Shown here: in pieces, positions 38,645 through 42,222 of the stretch
Layout: every line of letters begins with the position of its first letter
Numbering within the stretch: position 1 is the stretch's first letter
IMG/VR virus record: IMGVR_UViG_3300005531_000214
Span: 1 to 42,222 of that record
Source: a virus
Direction: 5' to 3' (one strand)
DNA length: 42,222 bases
Notes under the pieces: model-generated
Databases searched by the model: none
Told to the model about the DNA's origin: nothing
Seen by the model: only the letters and a program-made list of their open reading frames with translations
Translations under genes and position numbers: made by a program

Positions 38645-39234
38645 GCGCCCCAGCGCTGGTCCGCTCCATCCTGGCCGACGGGATCGTCCCGGCGGATGAC
38701 TCCGAGCGGGCCGAGCTCGAGGCCGTCGGCGCGATCGCGCGCGGGGACGCGCGCGTGGCGGCCCCGGACATCGATGTCCTGGCCTCCGCACTCCTCCGGC
38801 GCCTCGCCGAGGCCGAAGCCGATATCGCGCGCTACGAGCGCGCATGGGACCTCGAGAGACTCGCCCTCGACACGCGCTACCGGACGCTCCTCGAGGGCCC
38901 GCGGTCGCACGAGGCGATGCTCCGGTCCGCGATCGCGACGCTGGCGGCACAGGCCGACTTCGGGCCCGCGAAGTCGCGCCGCGTGGGGTTCGGCACCTAC
39001 GGGCGGCGGACCGTGCCGGCCAAGGTGACGATCGCCGACGCCGCGGCCCTCCTCGCGTGGGCGCGCGACCATCTCCCCGCTGCCGTGCGGCAGACCGTCA
39101 AGGAGGACGTACCGCACAAGCGCGTTGCGGCGCACCTGGACGCGACGGGCGAACTCCCGCCGGGCTGCGAGTACACGCCAGCCCACGAGGAGTGTTACGC
39201 GAAGGCCGATCCAATCATCGGAGGGACGCGATGA
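38641..39234 (+). CDS. Gam / Gp157-like protein
   Basis: A 197-residue protein. The N-terminal half is a long helical coil (SALLRRLAEAEADIARYERAWDLERLALDTRY ... EAMLRSAIATLAAQADF). A conserved-looking beta part follows (KSRRVGFGTYGRRTVPAKVTIADAAALLAWARDHLPAAVRQTVKEDVPHKRVAAHL), as in Mu Gam and siphovirus Gp157-type proteins that bind DNA ends and protect them from host exonucleases. The stop overlaps the recT start. The pairing with RecT supports the call. Confidence 0.72.
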   Translation: MSAPALVRSILADGIVPADDSERAELEAVGAIARGDARVAAPDIDVLASALLRRLAEAEADIARYERAWDLERLALDTRYRTLLEGPRSHEAMLRSAIATLAAQADFGPAKSRRVGFGTYGRRTVPAKVTIADAAALLAWARDHLPAAVRQTVKEDVPHKRVAAHLDATGELPPGCEYTPAHEECYAKADPIIGGTR

Positions 39235-40157
39235 ACCCTGCGACCGGAGCGGTGACGGGGACAGCGCTCGCCCCAGTCCCGACGAGTGCGCAGTCGCTGG
39301 CGCGTGCGGCGGACGAGCGTGGCGACTCGCTTGAGTCGCTGCTCCGCTTGGCCCAGCACCTTGTGCCGACGGGATTCTTGCCGGATCACATCAAGACGCC
39401 CGGCCAGGCGGTCGCGATCATCTTGGCGGGCCGTGAGATGGGCATCGGCCCCATGACGGCGCTCCGCGGCATCAGTCTGGTCAAGGGCAAGGTGACCGTG
39501 AGCGCCGATCTCCTCCTCGCCCGGTTCAAGGCGGCGGGCGGCCGGGCGCAATGGAGGCGCGATGAGGCGACCGGCGCCACCCTTGTGCTCACGCTCCCGA
39601 ATGGGGATCGGTACACGTCGAGTTTTACGGAGCAGGACGCGCGGCGCGCTGGCCTCTGGGGGAAGGCCGGGCCCTGGCAGGCCTATCCGCGAGCGATGTT
39701 GCGGGCGCGGGCCATCACGGCGGGGCTCAAAGCCCTTGGGTGGGAACCCGCCTCGGGGGTCTACGACGGGCCCTCCGGCGAACTGCCCGACGCGCCCACG
39801 CTCCCGGAGACAGCATCGGGGCTCCGCGCGGATGTGGAACTGGCGCTCGCGCCTGAGGTGCACGAGGGGCCCGGCGGGCCTGAGGCGGCGAGCGACCCGT
39901 CGGCGGCGGAGCCGGCTGACGAGCGCGCCGCGACGGAAGAGCAACTCGCGGAGATCGCTGCGCTCGTGGCACATCCTGCGGTTGCGACTTGGCGCGGCGC
40001 GCTCGAGCGGCGGATTCGGAAGGGATTGAGCGCCCACGAGGCGGCGACCGCGATCGAGGCCATGCGCCGGAGCGTGCGGGACGCCGGAGACGATCCGGCA
40101 CTGCCGTTGGCTGACCGGCGACGGCCGCCGCCGAGCGCGATTGCGGAGGGTCACTAG
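39231..40157 (+). CDS. recT: RecT-family single-strand annealing protein
   Basis: A 308-residue protein. The core DHIKTPGQAVAIILAGREMGIGPMTALRGISLVKGKVTVSADLLLARFKAAGGRAQW and AYPRAMLRARAITAGLKALGWEPASGVYDGPSGEL are characteristic of RecT/Bet-type recombinases. The C-terminal 100 residues are an acidic linker plus a helical end. It anneals complementary single strands during phage recombination. A partner exonuclease of the RecE, Exo or YqaJ type is not present in the window. Confidence 0.9.
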   Translation: MNPATGAVTGTALAPVPTSAQSLARAADERGDSLESLLRLAQHLVPTGFLPDHIKTPGQAVAIILAGREMGIGPMTALRGISLVKGKVTVSADLLLARFKAAGGRAQWRRDEATGATLVLTLPNGDRYTSSFTEQDARRAGLWGKAGPWQAYPRAMLRARAITAGLKALGWEPASGVYDGPSGELPDAPTLPETASGLRADVELALAPEVHEGPGGPEAASDPSAAEPADERAATEEQLAEIAALVAHPAVATWRGALERRIRKGLSAHEAATAIEAMRRSVRDAGDDPALPLADRRRPPPSAIAEGH

Positions 40158-40171
40158 ACCGTGAGGAGCCC

Positions 40172-40378
40172 GTGACGCGGGAACAGGAGGCGGTCGTTCG
40201 GGCCGCGGTCCACCTCGCGCGCTACGACGGCGCGATCACCGTCCGGCATCCGGTGCCCGGCGATCCGTTCGGTGGCCGGCGGGCGGCCGAGGCGGCGAGC
40301 GCGCTCAGCGCGCTCGTGGAGGCCGTCCGCGCCTACCGCGCAAGCCTCGCGCTCCCTACGGGCCCGGACGCCGCGTGA
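40172..40378 (+). CDS. small hypothetical protein
   Basis: A 68-residue protein from a GTG that closely follows GAGGAGCCC. It is helical (REQEAVVRAAVHLARYDG; RRAAEAASALSALVEAVRAYRASLAL). The stop overlaps the next start. Small proteins of this type often sit among early phage genes. The function is unknown. Confidence 0.55.
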   Translation: MTREQEAVVRAAVHLARYDGAITVRHPVPGDPFGGRRAAEAASALSALVEAVRAYRASLALPTGPDAA

Positions 40379-40740
40379 CGGATCGGGCGATGGATGGCGT
40401 GATGGACCTCGTGGACGTGCTCGCGGAGCTCCGCGCCGAGGCGGCCACGCTCCGGCTACACGGACATGCGCACGACGCGGCGCTCCTTGAACAGACGGTG
40501 GACCGGGTGCGGGAGGCCGCAGGGGACCACGTCACGTGGCTCACGGAGGACGACGCGATGCTGCGGAGCGGTCGGTCTCGCGGCTATCTCCGCGCACGCT
40601 TCGCCGAGTGGGAGCGGGACGGGCATGCGAAACGGGATGGGCGGCGGCGGCGGTACCGAGCCTGCGCGATCGCGCGCCGCGCGAACCTGGCGGCGGCGCG
40701 CGATGCCGCACGACGGGCGGTCCACGGGAGCGCCGCGTAA
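40375..40740 (+). CDS. helix-turn-helix protein, possible excisionase-like
   Basis: A 121-residue protein. After a helical N-terminus (LVDVLAELRAEAATLRLHGHAHDAALLEQTVDRV) comes VTWLTEDDAMLRSGRSRGYLRARFAEWERDGHAKRDGRRRRYRACAI. This is a winged or MerR-like helix-turn-helix layout used by excisionases and small regulators. It lies immediately upstream of the integrase, so a directionality-factor role is reasonable but unproven. Confidence 0.6.
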   Translation: MTDRAMDGVMDLVDVLAELRAEAATLRLHGHAHDAALLEQTVDRVREAAGDHVTWLTEDDAMLRSGRSRGYLRARFAEWERDGHAKRDGRRRRYRACAIARRANLAAARDAARRAVHGSAA

Positions 40741-40742
40741 GC

Positions 40743-41882
40743 ATGCAGCGGCGCCGGATCGCTCGATATGGCCTCCGTGGGGCGACGGTCGCGGTGTTCA
40801 GCGAGCGGACGCCGGCGGGCCGCTATTGCCGGGTCCAGTGGCGGGAGGGGGGCCGGCGCCGGACGCGATCGTTCCCAGACAGCGCGGCCGGGCGGCTCGA
40901 GGCCAAAGCGTTCGCGGCGCAGATTGCGGCCGAGCAGCGGCCGGCCGGCCAGGCGCCTGCGATCACACTCCACGCCCTCTGGACGACGTACGTCGCCGCG
41001 GAGTTCGACGCGCTACGACCCAAGACACAGACCAACTACCGACACCAGTGGTGGAAGTGGGAGCAGTTCGTGGACCCGACGACGCCGGCGCGCGCCGTGA
41101 CGCGCGAGGATCTGGACCGGTTCCGGAAAGCGCTCCGCGCCCAGCAGCTCGCGGTCAAGCAGATCCGGAACTGCGTCGATCTCGTGAAGCTGGTCTACCG
41201 CTTTGGGGTCGATCGGGACCTCGTGCCGCCGACCCGGATCTTGGAGTACCGGGTGAAGGCGGGCAAGGACGAGAAGCGTCTCGAGACGGCGGAGTATCGG
41301 CCGCAGGAAGGGCTCCGGATCCTCGGTGCGCTCGATCCGTCACGCGCCGAGCAGTGGAGAGCGTGGGCGCTGTTCACGATCCTCCACTACATGGGCCCTC
41401 GGGTCGCCGCGGCGCTCAGGCTCCAGTGGTCGGATATCGACGTCGCTCGCGCGATGATCACCTGGCCGGTCGCGACCGACAAGATGGGGAAGCGCCGGGA
41501 GCAGCCGGTCCCCGCCCAGGTCGCGCATGCGCTCCAGGTCGCCTGGGCCTGGCGGACAGCGGACGGGTACGCAGGCCCCTGGGTGTTCTACACGCCGCGC
41601 CGGCGGTGGAAAGGCGACCGGCCGCTCACCTACGGCGGCGTGCAGCGGATGCTCCGAGAGGCGGAGCGCCGCGCCGGGGTCGCCCATGTGCACATGAACG
41701 CCACCCACCGGTTCCGGCGTGGTGCGGCGGGCACCGTGTACGAGCTGACGGGCGATGCGGGCCGGGCGATGGAGTGGATCGGGGACGATATCCGGCAGGC
41801 GGGTCGCTACGTCAAGGCCCGCGGCCAGCGGCTCCGCGCGGTGGCTGACCTCTTGTCCGGAGCAGACGATGGCAAGCGGTGA
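40743..41882 (+). CDS. int: tyrosine recombinase integrase
   Basis: A 379-residue integrase. An N-terminal arm domain (YCRVQWREGGRRRTRSF) and a core-binding domain (TLHALWTTYVAAEFDALRPKTQTNYRHQWWKWEQFV) precede the catalytic domain with R220 (YMGPR), a lysine at K247 or K250 (ATDKMGKRR), H322-x-x-R325 (THRFRRG) and Y356 (GRYVK). The His/Trp position is W345. It integrates the phage at attB. No attP core or tRNA-derived sequence could be picked out nearby. It overlaps the next gene by 14 bp. Confidence 0.93.
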   Translation: MQRRRIARYGLRGATVAVFSERTPAGRYCRVQWREGGRRRTRSFPDSAAGRLEAKAFAAQIAAEQRPAGQAPAITLHALWTTYVAAEFDALRPKTQTNYRHQWWKWEQFVDPTTPARAVTREDLDRFRKALRAQQLAVKQIRNCVDLVKLVYRFGVDRDLVPPTRILEYRVKAGKDEKRLETAEYRPQEGLRILGALDPSRAEQWRAWALFTILHYMGPRVAAALRLQWSDIDVARAMITWPVATDKMGKRREQPVPAQVAHALQVAWAWRTADGYAGPWVFYTPRRRWKGDRPLTYGGVQRMLREAERRAGVAHVHMNATHRFRRGAAGTVYELTGDAGRAMEWIGDDIRQAGRYVKARGQRLRAVADLLSGADDGKR

Positions 41883-42222
41883 GGAGTGGAAGGGCGAGCC
41901 GGCGCCGTGGCAGCCGCGGAGCATTCTGGATGCGCTGCAGGGTCCGCCGCCGACGGCCGAGGAGCGCGCGGCGTTCGAGCGTCGGCGCGCGGAGGCCCTC
42001 GCCGTGGGCGAACTGGCCGGGGCGGGCCTCCCCGCGTGCGGGGCGGTCCGGCGGTGCCCCAAGTGTGGGCACGAGAAGCGGCGGACAGCCTACTGTGCCG
42101 CCGAGGAGTCGGCCCAGCGCCTCTGGTGCGCCGCGCGGGCGGGTGCGCGAGAGCATCTCCACCGACAGTGTCGGTCGTGCGGCTATCTCTGGATCGAGCG
42201 CGTGCTCGAGGAGGATCGATGA
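41869..42222 (+). CDS. zinc-ribbon protein upstream of the helicase
   Basis: A 117-residue protein from ATG 41869, overlapping the integrase end. The N-terminal half is hydrophilic and helical (PPPTAEERAAFERRRAEALAVGELAG). The C-terminal half has CPKCGHEKRRTAYC and HLHRQCRSCGYLW, giving a zinc ribbon or two zinc knuckles. It ends exactly at the window end. If the map is circular it is the gene just before the helicase and may be a replication accessory. Confidence 0.7.
   Translation: MASGEEWKGEPAPWQPRSILDALQGPPPTAEERAAFERRRAEALAVGELAGAGLPACGAVRRCPKCGHEKRRTAYCAAEESAQRLWCAARAGAREHLHRQCRSCGYLWIERVLEEDR
42208..42222 (+). promoter_or_regulatory. ribosome-binding site for the helicase across the window join
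   Basis: GAGGAGGA (42208-42215) followed by TCGATGA places a full Shine-Dalgarno core eight bases before the ATG at position 1 when the ends are joined. Confidence 0.6.

Noticed and set aside
40740-42222. attP site near the integrase
   Set aside because: No tRNA-like core or clear arm-type repeats could be identified by eye. Host sequence would be needed.

Overview
The window looks like a complete, high-GC, temperate podovirus-type phage (or excised prophage) genome of about 42 kb, opened just before its replication helicase gene. The right end carries a Shine-Dalgarno sequence (GAGGAGGA, 42208-42215) that would sit about 8 nt upstream of the ATG at position 1 if the ends were joined. The map is therefore probably circular or circularly permuted. 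A tyrosine integrase, a Cro/C1-type repressor with an operator-like divergent promoter region, and RecT/Gam-type recombination genes indicate a temperate life style. P22-like portal, gp4-like adaptor and gp10-like tail-hub proteins, a run of ejection-type proteins and the absence of a tape measure indicate a short tail. A lipobox lipoprotein and a spanin-like gene favour a Gram-negative, GC-rich host. The host cannot be named from the sequence.

Layout. (1) 1-5208, rightward: P4-family helicase with iteron-like repeats at its 3' end (candidate origin), VRR-NUC nuclease, a protein with about 41 copies of a 12-bp repeat, a chain of small genes joined by the same copied junction sequence, and the C-terminal stub of a cytosine methyltransferase. 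(2) 5190-7224, leftward: five small genes including a helix-turn-helix protein and a protein with a HARP-like module. (3) 7225-7658: non-coding divergent region with a 12-bp palindrome, followed by a 17-bp-stem hairpin at the start of the rightward late block. (4) 7659-11071: small late genes and a probable small terminase. (5) 11080-15285: a giant modular tail/depolymerase protein with a GH10 glycosidase fold, two CBM5/12-like insertions, several bacterial Ig-like domains and two jelly-roll-like domains. (6) 15290-28586: large terminase, fibre-like proteins, portal, an antiparallel HNH endonuclease, scaffold, major capsid, decoration, gp4-like adaptor, gp10-like hub. (7) 28597-36219: ejection proteins and the lysis cassette (two small membrane proteins, M15 peptidase endolysin, spanin-like), ending at a strong terminator. 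(8) 36261-36725, leftward: a surface lipoprotein, a candidate lysogenic-conversion gene. (9) 36837-42222: repressor and Phd-like antitoxin around an operator, small early genes, Gam-like protein, RecT, a small helix-turn-helix protein, integrase and a zinc-ribbon protein leading back into the helicase.

The structural genes form one long tightly packed rightward transcription unit. The early and recombination genes form a second one running through the integrase into replication. The most notable features are the nested-domain depolymerase, the 12-bp repeat gene with only two variable base positions per unit, the repeated start/stop junction cassette, and the candidate iteron origin.
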